Below, one piece after another: positions 26,551 through 36,355 of a stretch of 55,269 nucleotides of DNA. Under the pieces are notes generated by a model. The model saw only the letters and a list, made by a program, of their open reading frames with translations, was not told where the DNA came from and searched no databases. Source of the stretch: Colwellia piezophila ATCC BAA-637 (GTDB lineage: Bacteria > Pseudomonadota > Gammaproteobacteria > Enterobacterales > Alteromonadaceae). The stretch is from contig NZ_KB905169.1 of the NCBI RefSeq assembly GCF_000378625.1, positions 180,226-235,494 on the forward strand, read 5' to 3'. The position numbers and the translations under genes were made by a program. Position 1 is the first letter of the stretch, and every line of letters starts with the position of its first letter.

Positions 26551-29076
26551 TTGAAAAACAATAAATATAATAATGTTAAAAGCTCAATAAAGTTGAGCGT
26601 TTTAGCTGTTGTCGCAGTGTTAGTAAGTGCATGTGGAGATGGTTCTAAAGCGCCTGAATCTAAATCGGCTCTTAATACATCAGATAAAAGCAGCCAACAA
26701 ATCCAAGCCAGCAGTGGTCAAAACCGTCTATGGTATAAACAACCTGCGACAGATTGGATGACTGAGGCATTGCCAATAGGCAATGGCTATATGGGTGCCA
26801 TGCTATTTGGTGGTATTAATGAAGACAGGATTCAATTTAACGAACAATCTTTATGGGCGGGAGGCCCCGGAGCCAGTAAAAACTACAACAGCGGTCTCCG
26901 TAAAGATGCTCACAAGGCATTACCAGCCATTCGAGAATTAGTCACCCAGGGTAAATTCGAACTAGCCCATAAACTAGCCAGTAAAGAATTAACCGGCCAT
27001 ATCAGCAAAGAAGAAAAAAATGCCAAAGGTCATAGTTTTGGTGACTTTGGCTCATTTCAAGCCTTTGCTGATGTTTATGTCAGCCAAGGTTCAACGACTG
27101 TACCTACCCATTATTCCAGAGCGCTTGATCTTGAAACAGGTGTTGCTACGGTAAATTACCTTGACGGTGATGTTAATCATAAACGTGAATACTTTGCTAA
27201 CTACCCTTCTCGGGTAATGGCATTTCATTATGAAAATGATGCTGCTGTCGGTGCTGATTACACTATTCGATTTGATTCTCTTCACCCTCACCAAGTTACC
27301 AGTGAAAACAATACCTTAATATTGACTGGCCATGTTGCTGACAATAATATGGCCATGGAAGCGAGGTTAGAAATTCGAATACAAGGCGGAGAAGTAAGCT
27401 TTAAAGACGGCAAAGCTAACATTACTGGCGCTAAAGCAATGACATTGCTGTTAACCGCAGCAACTGATTATCAAAGCCAAGCACCGAAATATAAAGGTAA
27501 TGATTACACCGCGTTTAATATAAAAACCTTAACCTCTGTCACTAATAAAGATTATCAAAACTTATTGACTGAACATGTTAACGATTACCAAGCCCTCTAT
27601 CACAGAGTCGCGCTAACACTTGATGATGGTAAGGACTCTAAAAATGCTGATTTAGTTAAAAATATTCCTACCGACCAACGTATTTTAAATTACAGCAAAA
27701 GCCCGAGTGACTTAGGATTAGAAACATTATTCTTCCAATACGGTCGTTACCTACTCATTAGCAGCTCTAGACCCGGTTCTTTACCCGCTAACCTACAAGG
27801 TAAATGGAATGATTCTCTCGTGCCTGCATGGGCATCTGATTACCACTTTAATATTAATGCACAAATGATTTATTGGCCTGCAGAAGTCACTAACTTAGCT
27901 GAAACCCATGTACCCTTTCTTGAGTACACTCAAAGCCTGGTAGAACCGGGCCAAGCAAGTGCGAAAGCGTTTTTTGGTGTTAATGGTTGGGTGGTTAATA
28001 CCATGAATAACATCTTTGGTTATACCTCAACTGGTTGGGGTTTTCCTTGGGGTTACTTCCCCGCGGGGGCTGCTTGGGTGAGCCAACATCAATGGCAACA
28101 TTATGACTTTAATGGCGATGAATCATTTCTTGCACAAGGTGCTTTACCAACAATGGAACAAGCGTCGTTATTTTGGTTAGAGTACTTGCAAGAAAATGCA
28201 CAGGGACAGCTTATTTCAATTCCAAGCTACTCACCTGAGCATGGCGGTATATCTGGTGGTGCGTCTATGGATCATCAAATCGTTTATAACCTCTTTACTA
28301 ACTACCTAAAAGCTTGTCAGGTTTCCTCATTCAGCTGCGCTTATACAGACAGAGTGGCTTCAGCGAAAGAAAAATTACTTCCTCCACAAATAGGAAAATG
28401 GGGACAACTACAAGAATGGGCTGAAGACTTAGATGATCCAAACAATAAACATCGTCACGTATCACATATGTTTGCCATTTATCCAGGTAACCAAATTGGC
28501 CGACTTAGCACTCCTGAGTTAGCCGAAGCAGCGAAAGTATCACTCAATGCTCGAGGGGATGGCGGAACAGGCTGGTCTTTAGGCTGGAAAATTAATTTGT
28601 GGGCTCGATTAGCCGACGGTAACCGCGCCCATAAATTACTACAACGCACCATGCGTTCAGTGGGTTTTAAAGAAACGGATAGTTCAGGTGTATTAGTGAA
28701 TAACCACGGAGACTATGACAGTGGTGTTTATCACAATTTCTTATCTGCGCACCCTCCTTTCCAACTGGATGGCAATATGGGCGCAACCGCGGGCATAGCT
28801 GAAATGTTATTACAGTCTCATGATAGCGCAATAGAGTTATTACCAGCACTACCTGATGCATGGTCTAAGGGACAAATTAAAGGCTTACGTGCTCGTGGTG
28901 GTTTTGAAATAGATATTGCTTGGGATAAAGGTCAGCTTGTTTCTGCCAATATCCGAAAAGTGACTCAAAACGCAACGGGTAAAACCGTAAAAGTTAAATA
29001 CGGTGAAAAAGAAATAACCATTAAAGATGAAATCGGTTTGTCTGTGCAACTTGATAATAACTTAGACAAACAATAA
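26551..29076 (+). CDS. GH95 alpha-L-fucosidase (or alpha-L-galactosidase), lipoprotein, TTG start
   Basis: The reading frame must start at TTG (26551): CAAAGG lies nine bases upstream and there is no in-frame ATG before the lipoprotein signal (lipobox VSAC). The 841 residues cover the whole family: N-terminal super-beta-sandwich (about 60-315; [21 protein letters not shown]), (alpha/alpha)6 barrel (about 385-730; [38 protein letters not shown]) and a C-terminal beta domain (about 745-841). GH95 enzymes are inverting and hydrolyse alpha-1,2-fucosyl or related L-galactosyl links. With two GH29 genes it makes a third fucose-removing enzyme, the main argument for a fucose-containing substrate. 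Confidence 0.93.
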   Translation: MKNNKYNNVKSSIKLSVLAVVAVLVSACGDGSKAPESKSALNTSDKSSQQIQASSGQNRLWYKQPATDWMTEALPIGNGYMGAMLFGGINEDRIQFNEQSLWAGGPGASKNYNSGLRKDAHKALPAIRELVTQGKFELAHKLASKELTGHISKEEKNAKGHSFGDFGSFQAFADVYVSQGSTTVPTHYSRALDLETGVATVNYLDGDVNHKREYFANYPSRVMAFHYENDAAVGADYTIRFDSLHPHQVTSENNTLILTGHVADNNMAMEARLEIRIQGGEVSFKDGKANITGAKAMTLLLTAATDYQSQAPKYKGNDYTAFNIKTLTSVTNKDYQNLLTEHVNDYQALYHRVALTLDDGKDSKNADLVKNIPTDQRILNYSKSPSDLGLETLFFQYGRYLLISSSRPGSLPANLQGKWNDSLVPAWASDYHFNINAQMIYWPAEVTNLAETHVPFLEYTQSLVEPGQASAKAFFGVNGWVVNTMNNIFGYTSTGWGFPWGYFPAGAAWVSQHQWQHYDFNGDESFLAQGALPTMEQASLFWLEYLQENAQGQLISIPSYSPEHGGISGGASMDHQIVYNLFTNYLKACQVSSFSCAYTDRVASAKEKLLPPQIGKWGQLQEWAEDLDDPNNKHRHVSHMFAIYPGNQIGRLSTPELAEAAKVSLNARGDGGTGWSLGWKINLWARLADGNRAHKLLQRTMRSVGFKETDSSGVLVNNHGDYDSGVYHNFLSAHPPFQLDGNMGATAGIAEMLLQSHDSAIELLPALPDAWSKGQIKGLRARGGFEIDIAWDKGQLVSANIRKVTQNATGKTVKVKYGEKEITIKDEIGLSVQLDNNLDKQ

Positions 29077-29091
29077 CCAATAGTTTTTTGA

Positions 29092-29136
29092 GCACATAGT
29101 CGCTGAATTATCAATGAATTGTCAGTGACTATGCGC
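29092..29136 (+). terminator. Hairpin after the GH95 gene
   Basis: GCACATAGTC with CTGA pairs with TCAG and GACTATGCGC in a long interrupted stem. The T-run lies before it (29082-29089) on the plus strand, so it is not a canonical terminator; processing or a bidirectional element is possible. Confidence 0.45.
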
Positions 29137-29176
29137 ATCTTGATTTATCGTAAAATACCAACACTTTGGGAACTCC

Positions 29177-30841
29177 ATGAAACACTTAATATCGTCACTG
29201 ATACTTTTATTGGCGGCAACTCACCAAGTTAGCGCACAAGTAGTGATAGACATTGACGCCAACAAAATAAGCCATACCGTTCATCCAATGATACAAGGGC
29301 AAGGTTTAGTTTATTCAATAGAAAACGATGTTATTTATGCCGATGGCTCTATGGCGCAATTATATAAAAACATTGGCGCGGGTTTTCTCCGTTGGCCAGG
29401 TGGAACCGTTTCTACCATGTATCACTGGAATGATTTGACCGGTGTGGGTTGGGTTGACCAGTGGAATCCTAATTACAATACGTCAAGCAATGAAAACCCT
29501 TCACAATATATGGATTTGGATGAGTATATAATCCTGAGCAATGCCGCTGGCACTGAACCTATGTTGGGTATTAACCTAAGCTCAGGAATGGAATGGGATA
29601 GACAGGCTGATGCACTACAAGAAGCGATTGATATGATTGAATATTGTCAATCTCAGAATTTTGACGTTAAGTACTTCTACCTTGACAATGAAACCTACCA
29701 TTCAGGCAATGGATACAATAAAGATAAAGACAACGACGGTGAGCATTGGACACCACAAAGCTACGCTGAGCAGATCAATATTTACGCCGCAGAAATCAAA
29801 AAGCTGGTGCCCGATGCTAAAATCATTGCCAACTGGAAACAACATCTACGAAAAAATGTCAGTGACTATACCACCTTAATTAATAGTGCTGGCGACAACA
29901 TAGATTACATTGATGTGCATTGGTATTGGAAATGGGATGCCTCCACTTGGGATGCTTGGAAAGAAAAAACTCCCATGGAGAATGAAACCGAGTGGTATGA
30001 CGGCGGCACCTATGTCGAGGAGATAAAATACTTCAATAACATGGTCGCTAACTTAGGTAAACCACATATAAAATTAGCGTCGTTAGAATGGAATGTCGCG
30101 CCGGGAGATCACAATAGCAACCCTGATCACACCCCGTTCCAAACTGCCTTAATGGCCTCTGAAATGCAATTGCAATTTATTCAAGGTGGCCTTGAATTAG
30201 CCTCAATGTGGACCACTCAATGGGCCGGCAGTGCAACAGGACAGTTTCAGGTTTTAGTTGACTCTGACAACAATAATAGCCCCAACCCTATGGCTAAAGT
30301 CTTTGAGTTATACAAACATGCCATTAACGGTGATGTGGTCAGCAGTACCTCTACCGATAATAAAATAATGACCACAACGGTAATAAAAGATAACAAAGCG
30401 TTTGTTTATTTGTTAAATAAAAAAGACAGCACTGAAGAAGTGGAGTTCACCATTGACGGTTACAGCATTGATAAAGTCAATCAAGCAAGAACCTTCAGAT
30501 CACCCGGGGAATTGTCTGACGTCAACCCATTGAGCGATGCTACAACTGGCAACTACATGGCAGACATAGCAGCCAATAGCCTAACTATGATCGAGTTTAG
30601 TCTCGAAGCTGACTCGGTAACTGAAACACCAGCAGAACCTGAGACTGAAACACCAGCAGAACCTGAGACTGAAACACCAGCAGAGACCGAGACTGAAACA
30701 CCAACAGAGCCCGTGACTGAAACACCAACAGAAGCTGAAGATACTGAAAAAGACTCAAAAAGCTCTGGTGGCAGTATGTCCTTTATCAGTTTATTGACAC
30801 TAATGATATTTAGCCGTCGTATAAACATCACAAAAAACTGA
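29177..30841 (+). CDS. Clan GH-A glycoside hydrolase with repeat linker and GlyGly-CTERM tail
   Basis: The 554 residues run: signal peptide (1-20), TIM barrel (about 22-390), small beta domain (about 390-470), a Thr/Glu/Pro linker of five eight-residue repeats (about 482-521), and SSGGSMSF plus hydrophobic segment and Arg end (GlyGly-CTERM). In the barrel FLRWPGG, YFYLDNETYH (Glu172 as acid/base) and LASLEWNV (Glu304 as nucleophile) give the two-glutamate pattern of retaining clan A enzymes. The wording is nearest to GH51/GH39/GH86-type arabinofuranosidases and agarases, but the family is uncertain. The sorting tail places it at the cell surface, so an endo-acting role with the protein at 13757 is likely. 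A degraded sulfatase start follows directly. Confidence 0.78.
   Translation: MKHLISSLILLLAATHQVSAQVVIDIDANKISHTVHPMIQGQGLVYSIENDVIYADGSMAQLYKNIGAGFLRWPGGTVSTMYHWNDLTGVGWVDQWNPNYNTSSNENPSQYMDLDEYIILSNAAGTEPMLGINLSSGMEWDRQADALQEAIDMIEYCQSQNFDVKYFYLDNETYHSGNGYNKDKDNDGEHWTPQSYAEQINIYAAEIKKLVPDAKIIANWKQHLRKNVSDYTTLINSAGDNIDYIDVHWYWKWDASTWDAWKEKTPMENETEWYDGGTYVEEIKYFNNMVANLGKPHIKLASLEWNVAPGDHNSNPDHTPFQTALMASEMQLQFIQGGLELASMWTTQWAGSATGQFQVLVDSDNNNSPNPMAKVFELYKHAINGDVVSSTSTDNKIMTTTVIKDNKAFVYLLNKKDSTEEVEFTIDGYSIDKVNQARTFRSPGELSDVNPLSDATTGNYMADIAANSLTMIEFSLEADSVTETPAEPETETPAEPETETPAETETETPTEPVTETPTEAEDTEKDSKSSGGSMSFISLLTLMIFSRRINITKN
30620..30739 (+). repeat. Five 24-base tandem repeats encoding a TETPAEPE linker
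   Basis: The unit ACTGAAACACCAGCAGAACC plus TGAG recurs at 30620, 30644, 30668, 30692 and 30716; the first two are identical and the last three drift. It makes a flexible spacer between the enzyme and its surface-sorting tail. Confidence 0.9.
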
Positions 30842-30846
30842 GGAAA

Positions 30847-30960
30847 ATGCTTTATAAGGCACTGATATACCTCTTTATGTTTTTTTGCCTATTGCTAATA
30901 CCACTCAAGCACAGCAGCCTAATATCATCTTGATTTAGGCAATGGCTATATTCATTGGCA
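30847..30960 (+). pseudogene. Relic of the start of a sulfatase gene
   Basis: An ATG with a good ribosome site (GAGGAAA) opens a hydrophobic signal-like stretch (LYKALIYLFMFFCLLL). After a frame change, TTQAQQPNIILI appears and then a TAG stop. QPNIILI directly after a signal cleavage site is the hallmark N-terminus of S1 formylglycine sulfatases (normally followed by a D-D dipeptide). The rest is gone and the next gene starts at 31044. This suggests that a desulfating step has been lost at this site. Confidence 0.5.
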
Positions 30961-31043
30961 ACAATGTAGTTTAAACATCAAGTTTTAAGTTTCTTCCAAT
31001 CTATCAAGTTCTTAATGACAACATTTATTTAAAACAGGTAACT

Positions 31044-31937
31044 ATGATGAAATACCTACTAAAAAAAGTAATGTTACTGATGAGTATGATACTAACAATG
31101 TGTCTATCAGCCATTCAAGTACATGCCGCCGAACCCATCATATGGAAATTATGGCCAGGTGAACCACCTGGCGGCAATGTCAAACTACCACCAGAATATG
31201 ACAAAACGAAGAAAGATGGAAAACTTATAGCAGGTCGTCCAGTTATTCGCTTGACCAATGTGACTAAACCGACACTAGCGATTTACCAACCCAACAAAGA
31301 AATAGCTACCGGCACTGCAATCATCATTGCACCAGGTGGCGGTACGTCGATTCTGGCTTACGATTTAGAAGGCACGGAAGTCGCCGAGTGGTTAACTTCT
31401 ATTGGCGTCACAGCCATTGTATTGAAATATCGCGTACCCGGTCGAGCCTTTAACAAAGACAAAAACTGGCTTGCCGCTGCACAAGATGGTCAGCGTGCCG
31501 TCAGTCTTGTTCGAGGCAGAGCGGCCGAACTGGGCATTAAAGCAGACAAAATTGGCATAATGGGATTCTCTGCTGGTGGCATCGCTGTAGGATTTACTTC
31601 CATTATTAAAGAGCGTAGTTATCAGCCGGTAGACCAATACGACGAAGTTTCGTTTACCGCCAATTTTGCTGCCCCTATTTATATGGGTGGACTACCTGAT
31701 AATCCAAGCATCAACAAACAAACACCGCCTTTTTTTATGGTGATTGCTCATGATGACAAGTATTCTTCACTGAATGTTGTCGAAACATACATCGCCTTAA
31801 AAAAAGCAGGGGCTTCCGCAGAGCTGCATATCTATGAAAGCGGTGGCCATGGCTACGGTTTGCGTAAAACGGGACTACCTGTAGCAAGCTGGCCAGAACG
31901 GATGAAAGAATGGATGATTCGGCTAAAACTTTTGTAA
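31044..31937 (+). CDS. Alpha/beta-hydrolase, xylan/acetyl-esterase-like, secreted
   Basis: The 297 residues have a signal peptide (to about 29, HAA). IIAPGGG is the oxyanion region, GFSAGG the nucleophile elbow (Ser176), AHDDKY the likely Asp and GGHGYG the His. The opening LWPGEPPG is common to esterases annotated as endo-xylanase-like or BD-FAE proteins in polysaccharide loci. It is the third alpha/beta or SGNH-type deacylase apart from the SASA gene, so the substrate appears heavily O-acylated. It is the last gene of the plus-strand run and faces the GntR regulator tail to tail. Confidence 0.8.
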   Translation: MMKYLLKKVMLLMSMILTMCLSAIQVHAAEPIIWKLWPGEPPGGNVKLPPEYDKTKKDGKLIAGRPVIRLTNVTKPTLAIYQPNKEIATGTAIIIAPGGGTSILAYDLEGTEVAEWLTSIGVTAIVLKYRVPGRAFNKDKNWLAAAQDGQRAVSLVRGRAAELGIKADKIGIMGFSAGGIAVGFTSIIKERSYQPVDQYDEVSFTANFAAPIYMGGLPDNPSINKQTPPFFMVIAHDDKYSSLNVVETYIALKKAGASAELHIYESGGHGYGLRKTGLPVASWPERMKEWMIRLKLL

Positions 31938-32154
31938 CTATTATAATAATGACAGCAGAAGTTTCTTGCTCTAATTTGGGAGAATAGCCTTGGTTAAGCA
32001 AGGACATCATCAATTGAGCACAAGAGTGTCCCCTTAATATTATTTTTTATAGCGTTTGTTATTATGAATGTAAAACATTTACCACTAAAGCAGCCCCAAA
32101 CTTAAATGGCAGCAACTTTAAAAAAAACAGTCTTTATCGAAGAGCAAGCTATGT

Positions 32155-33147
32155 CTAGTTGATGTATATTGTATTGCTTTGTTTAGTATTTAATATTTTT
32201 ACGCAGACCAGTAAGTTTTTTTGGGTAGACTGCATTACTGTTTTCATCGTTAAAATAGCATTAACACCATCGTGACTCAGTAGGTAGGTTAGCAATTCAA
32301 TGTGCTGATCTAAAGCTATTTTTGTAGCTGCTAGTTTGCCTTTTTTATCCCACAAAGAGTAGTAATGGCAGACCAGAAATACTATATCGAAAAACTTATT
32401 GGTGAAACGATTTTTAGACGCTTGTTGTATCGCACAGTGAAAACGCCTGTCCAATTGGTGAAACTCGCTATGGCGTTCATCAAAATCATCTCTAACTTGT
32501 TGGTGCTGACAGAGTATATCCCGAAAAACATCCCAAATATGATTGTCTCGTGATAATTTTAGTAAATTGAGAATTGAATTAATCTCTAGCATTTCTCTAA
32601 ACTCTGTTAATTCAATTATCAGTTCTTCATCTAATTCCACCACTTTCCATCCGGACCTTGGTATCTTTTCAATTAAACAATTTCTGGAAAACCTATTGAG
32701 AAACTCTCTTATCGTAGATGTTGTACAGCCTGATTTTTTAGATAATTCCAATTCGGAGAACTTATCGCCTGGCAATAAATCGCCAGACATGAGCTGATTT
32801 ATAAAAAATGTTTCTATCCGATCGTATTTTGAACGTTCATTATTATCAAGATAAAAGTAATCACACGCTTTTGGCTGACGTAAAATAATTTTATATTTTT
32901 TTGTGCGTTGTATTATTTGCTCATCACATAGCCAAAAGATCACTTCCCTTATCGTTGAACGACTAACGTTAAATAACTTACACAATTTGATGTCACTTAT
33001 TAAGTTGGAACCATTTTTCTCTGCCATGACAATTAGATTAAGTAAATTATTTATCGTTGATTTAATTAAATACGTTCTATCTGTTTTCAAACTAGCTTTA
33101 CCCCTCTTTCTACCTTTGTTGTTAAAATAACTAATTATCCTCAACAT
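32155..33147 (-). CDS. GntR/FadR-family (FCD) transcriptional regulator with two winged-helix segments
   Basis: The 330 residues show two separate helix-turn-helix patterns. One is at about 28-92 (KLCKLFNVSRSTIREVIFWL); the second, canonical for GntR, is at about 105-170 (LMSGDLLPGDKFSELELSKK, then TSTIREFLNRF and a G-W-K-V-V wing). The C-terminal part (about 175-310) is the all-helical FCD ligand-binding domain with L-D-x-R-F-H and late His residues that often hold a metal and sugar acid. Most FCD regulators have only the second domain, so the extra one is unusual. It is the only regulator in the sugar locus, and element E lies upstream of its start, suggesting self-control. The ligand is unknown. 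Confidence 0.82.
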   Translation of the reverse strand: MLRIISYFNNKGRKRGKASLKTDRTYLIKSTINNLLNLIVMAEKNGSNLISDIKLCKLFNVSRSTIREVIFWLCDEQIIQRTKKYKIILRQPKACDYFYLDNNERSKYDRIETFFINQLMSGDLLPGDKFSELELSKKSGCTTSTIREFLNRFSRNCLIEKIPRSGWKVVELDEELIIELTEFREMLEINSILNLLKLSRDNHIWDVFRDILCQHQQVRDDFDERHSEFHQLDRRFHCAIQQASKNRFTNKFFDIVFLVCHYYSLWDKKGKLAATKIALDQHIELLTYLLSHDGVNAILTMKTVMQSTQKNLLVCVKILNTKQSNTIYIN

Positions 33148-33590
33148 GTGATAATTGAATAGTCACATACAGAAAGAGAACAATTTATTCTTCCCTAAAT
33201 TTGATAGATATATATAAGACGTATAGCAAACAAAAATGTACAAGATTGATCGACATATAATTGAATAGAACTAACCTGGTCAAAAATTCAGGTTTAAAAG
33301 TTCAATTTGAGTAGCGCAGTAAAGTCCCTACTTAGGTCTTCCGGTGGTAAGTTGATGGATTCGAAAAGTTACAGAAGAATCTCACGAGAAATGAAAACAC
33401 TTAGTAAAAATGATTAAGTTAGAGGTAATAACACGGGTTTATTTACTTTAAGCAGAATGGTTCGATGCAGTTTTAACAAGGTACCTTTGTGGGGACAAAA
33501 ACAGCCTGCTACAGTCTGCTTATCATTCAAAATTAGATTCGCAAAGTGGCAAAAGTTAACGTTCAGAGCGACACGCTTCTGGCTGCTATG
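33148..33590. other. Intergenic region without a credible gene
   Basis: Apart from element E the stretch holds only short overlapping frames on both strands with no ribosome site or recognisable protein. It runs into an insertion-sequence remnant on the right. Confidence 0.4.
33218..33243 (-). promoter_or_regulatory. Bipartite promoter/operator element, copy E, upstream of the GntR gene
   Basis: Read on the minus strand: TTGTACAT, TTTTGTTTGCTATA (14 bases), CGTC, then TTAT. Spacing and both boxes match copies A, B and D; it lies about 70-95 bases upstream of the regulator ATG. Confidence 0.65.
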
Positions 33591-33741
33591 TACTCTGACC
33601 CCATTTTGTGGACACACTATAATTGTAGTAGAGATACAACAGCAGGCGTTTCATGGCAAAAGCCAAAAGTTATCAAAGATACCTGCTGAGTTTAAAGGTA
33701 TGGCTTTACACAAGCATAGAAAAACACTCAACAAAAAATAG
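33591..33741 (+). pseudogene. Remnant of an IS3-type insertion-sequence left end and transposase start
   Basis: TACTCTGACCCCATTTTGTG then GACACA looks like an IS3-family terminal repeat. It is followed by an ATG at 33653 (MAKAKSYQ) and, one frame over, PAEFKGMALHKHRKTL, which resembles the OrfA start Y-P-x-E-F-K-x-x-A-L. Nothing more of a transposase follows before 33760, so it is a frameshifted stub. Confidence 0.4.
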
Positions 33742-33760
33742 AGTGTTTTATATTATGCCC

Positions 33761-36355
33761 TTATTTTTGTACCATAAATTCAGGTGAGTTTACCAAGCCA
33801 TAAACCGCTAGATTTAACCGTACGCTTTCATCTGAACTACTCACAATAGCGTCTAATACAGCATCATAAGTAACTGAATTACTACTTTGTGATAATTGAC
33901 CTGCATTTAGGTAAAAGTCTAAGTAATCAATGACTGAAGTCGCTTTATCGGTATCTGTACCAGAGGTGTTTTGCCAAATATTGATTAGCCTATCATATTT
34001 AACCTTGACCAATAAATCGGCTTTAGCATAATCGCTATTCTTATAGGCTGAATTTCGGACAAAGCCCTTTGCTAAAAAGGTATCGAAAACATTCATGGTG
34101 GTAAATAATTGACTTTCTGTCATCATTTGTAATTCTGGTGAAACTAAAGCATTACTGGCTAACTCTCCTGTCGGTGCAAAATCAGGTAAAAAGAAATTAA
34201 ACACTGAATCTGAGCCTAAACTCCTTTGACCAAGCGCTAAATCCCCCAAGCGCATTAAAGTAGCATTACTATCAAACTGTGCTTTATATTGATAATTCAA
34301 CCCTGCGGTTGAAAAATCAATGGGTGAACTAGCTTCCAGTAAACGCATTAATGACGATAAACGTAATATAGGCTCTTTTACTTTCCCAAAAGTTGCTGAG
34401 TCAGCAACCGAGGGGTTTCTGGCTTCTGGATCTAATAAAATAGCTTTAATGGTTTTATTTAAATTACCCTGGACCCCAAAAGCTTTGCTAACACGATTGA
34501 TATAATCTGCACTAGGGTTCGATACGACTAAACGTTGAATTAAGCGCCTGGCAATAAACGGTGCTGTGGTTGGATGCGCTACTATTTTATCTAAAACATA
34601 ACTAAGCTCGGCATCCGCATTGGCGAGACTCGCATTGCTGGCTTGAACAACGACATTTTGATTACCATCATTAAAAAGGGTTTTCTCACCGAAATCATGG
34701 AAGTTAGTAAAAAACTTCATCGGCTCTGTCCAGCGATACTGATATTTATTAAACTGCTCTCCTTTTAAAAAGTAATTATTATCAACCATTTCACCTTTGT
34801 TATTGTTGGCTGCACTAAAACTTAAGCCGGTAAAAACACGCGCCATTTCTTTTATTACCGTATTATCATAAGTCGCGGTTGGTAAGCTATCATCACCTAA
34901 TTTAATAGCACCATTAGCTTGTCGATGAATTAAACCAAAACTAAACAATTGCATAATTTCACGGGCATAGTTTTCATCCGGAAAAACACCATCGTCTGGG
35001 TTAGCTTTTGCATTTTTTAGATGGCTGAGCCATGTCCCCATAATTGCATGGCGACTTGCTTGCTCAATTGTATTTCTGTAGGTACCAAAAGCATTACTCG
35101 CCAGCATATCCCAATAATCTGCAACGCCTCGATATGCTTTGCGAACACTGGTCACCTGATCACCAACAACCAGTATCTCACTTAACGCAAATGCCACTCG
35201 TTGCCGTAATTGATCTTTACCATAAATGGCAATTGGCCAAAATGAATCTCTGCGCGCATGCCAACCATCTTCTTCAGGAAAAAATGCGTTAGTCGCATCG
35301 GTCAACTCAAGCATACTGGTTTGAGGTAATAACATCTGCTCGTCAATCCAAGCTTCATACACTTCTAAGCGATTACTACCCGTTTCATCAATTTTATCTC
35401 TCAGGGCTTGATAAGTTTCAGGCGTTGCTCCATAGGTTGCTTGCGTTAAGAAGCGAATGATATCTCTATCAATGTCTTCACTGGTTAACGTGCTATTTTC
35501 AGGAGGAGTAACGGTTGAATCCAAATTAAGTAATGCTGATATTTCACCTGATGGGTATTCTGCGGTGTGAATATTGATAAAAAATTCACCAGCAAAGAGT
35601 ACATCTAACATTTGTTGTCTTGTGGTAAATGGCCCACCGGGTGATAAATCCCAAACATAATTGTTTATGCCACCTAAGTGTTCAATGTCCTTAATCATTG
35701 TTCCTGATGGGGCTAAATGAATATGTTGATCTGTTTGAACTGATCCTAAACCTTCAAATTGATAACTTAGCAGTGCTTGCTTATTATCACCTTGTAGAAC
35801 CAAGCTCATTAAACCTGTAGCCGTTGTAATTGCATTACCTTGAGGGGAAAAATAGCCAATAAACACCTTACCATTTTCATTGGTGTTTTCAGCGTCAATA
35901 ATTACAATACTACTAGTGTAATTACTTGAGACTTGGTAACTCGAACCTTCAGAAATTGTTAGCGTTAATGTCTCAGGTACTTCATGTAAATTATCATCAA
36001 TGGGCTGTACTTCAATGATTCGGCTGTTTTGATTCTCGGCTAATTCAAATGTAGAGCCAACATCACTACCGTCTGCATAGACTAATTTATAATCACCGGC
36101 TTCTGTAGACCCCATTGTTTCATCACTGTGTCCTGAAGCTATAAAACTAATCTCCAGCGCGCTAGTTGTTCCGGTACGTGCAATACTGAACTTTGCAAAA
36201 GTACTACTGGCTTCCACAGCCACGGCTGTTACTTGAGTAATTGATATACTGGGTTTAATCACCGGCTCTGCAATTTTTGGTTTCTCAGGTTCAGCGGAAT
36301 CACCACAAGCTGTTAATAAAGCGGTGGTTAATAAAAATGCTAAATAATTTTTCAT
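33761..36355 (-). CDS. DUF1800-family lipoprotein with CHRD domain
   Basis: The 864 residues: lipoprotein signal (LLTAC), a Calx-beta-like beta domain (about 36-155, ending in I-I-D-A-E-N), a CHRD domain (about 162-280; HIHLAPSGTM, IHTAEYPSGEI) and a DUF1800 region (about 300-864; RFLTQATYGATPE, RQRVAFALSEILVVGD, NYAREIMQLFSFGL, ARRLIQRLVVSNPS). DUF1800 proteins are encoded next to DUF1501 proteins across many bacteria; their function is unknown and they are exported. The start shares one base with the stop of the DUF1501 gene (TAATG), so the pair is translationally coupled. Its place inside a sugar locus hints at a role with exported enzymes, but this is inference. Confidence 0.85.
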   Translation of the reverse strand: MKNYLAFLLTTALLTACGDSAEPEKPKIAEPVIKPSISITQVTAVAVEASSTFAKFSIARTGTTSALEISFIASGHSDETMGSTEAGDYKLVYADGSDVGSTFELAENQNSRIIEVQPIDDNLHEVPETLTLTISEGSSYQVSSNYTSSIVIIDAENTNENGKVFIGYFSPQGNAITTATGLMSLVLQGDNKQALLSYQFEGLGSVQTDQHIHLAPSGTMIKDIEHLGGINNYVWDLSPGGPFTTRQQMLDVLFAGEFFINIHTAEYPSGEISALLNLDSTVTPPENSTLTSEDIDRDIIRFLTQATYGATPETYQALRDKIDETGSNRLEVYEAWIDEQMLLPQTSMLELTDATNAFFPEEDGWHARRDSFWPIAIYGKDQLRQRVAFALSEILVVGDQVTSVRKAYRGVADYWDMLASNAFGTYRNTIEQASRHAIMGTWLSHLKNAKANPDDGVFPDENYAREIMQLFSFGLIHRQANGAIKLGDDSLPTATYDNTVIKEMARVFTGLSFSAANNNKGEMVDNNYFLKGEQFNKYQYRWTEPMKFFTNFHDFGEKTLFNDGNQNVVVQASNASLANADAELSYVLDKIVAHPTTAPFIARRLIQRLVVSNPSADYINRVSKAFGVQGNLNKTIKAILLDPEARNPSVADSATFGKVKEPILRLSSLMRLLEASSPIDFSTAGLNYQYKAQFDSNATLMRLGDLALGQRSLGSDSVFNFFLPDFAPTGELASNALVSPELQMMTESQLFTTMNVFDTFLAKGFVRNSAYKNSDYAKADLLVKVKYDRLINIWQNTSGTDTDKATSVIDYLDFYLNAGQLSQSSNSVTYDAVLDAIVSSSDESVRLNLAVYGLVNSPEFMVQK

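Noticed and set aside
32716..32725. TTGTACAG inside the GntR gene
   Set aside because: It lies in coding sequence, has no second box and explains no start; treated as chance.
33457..33741. 94-codon plus-strand frame
   Set aside because: It spans non-coding sequence and the frameshifted insertion-sequence stub; only its last third resembles a transposase OrfA.
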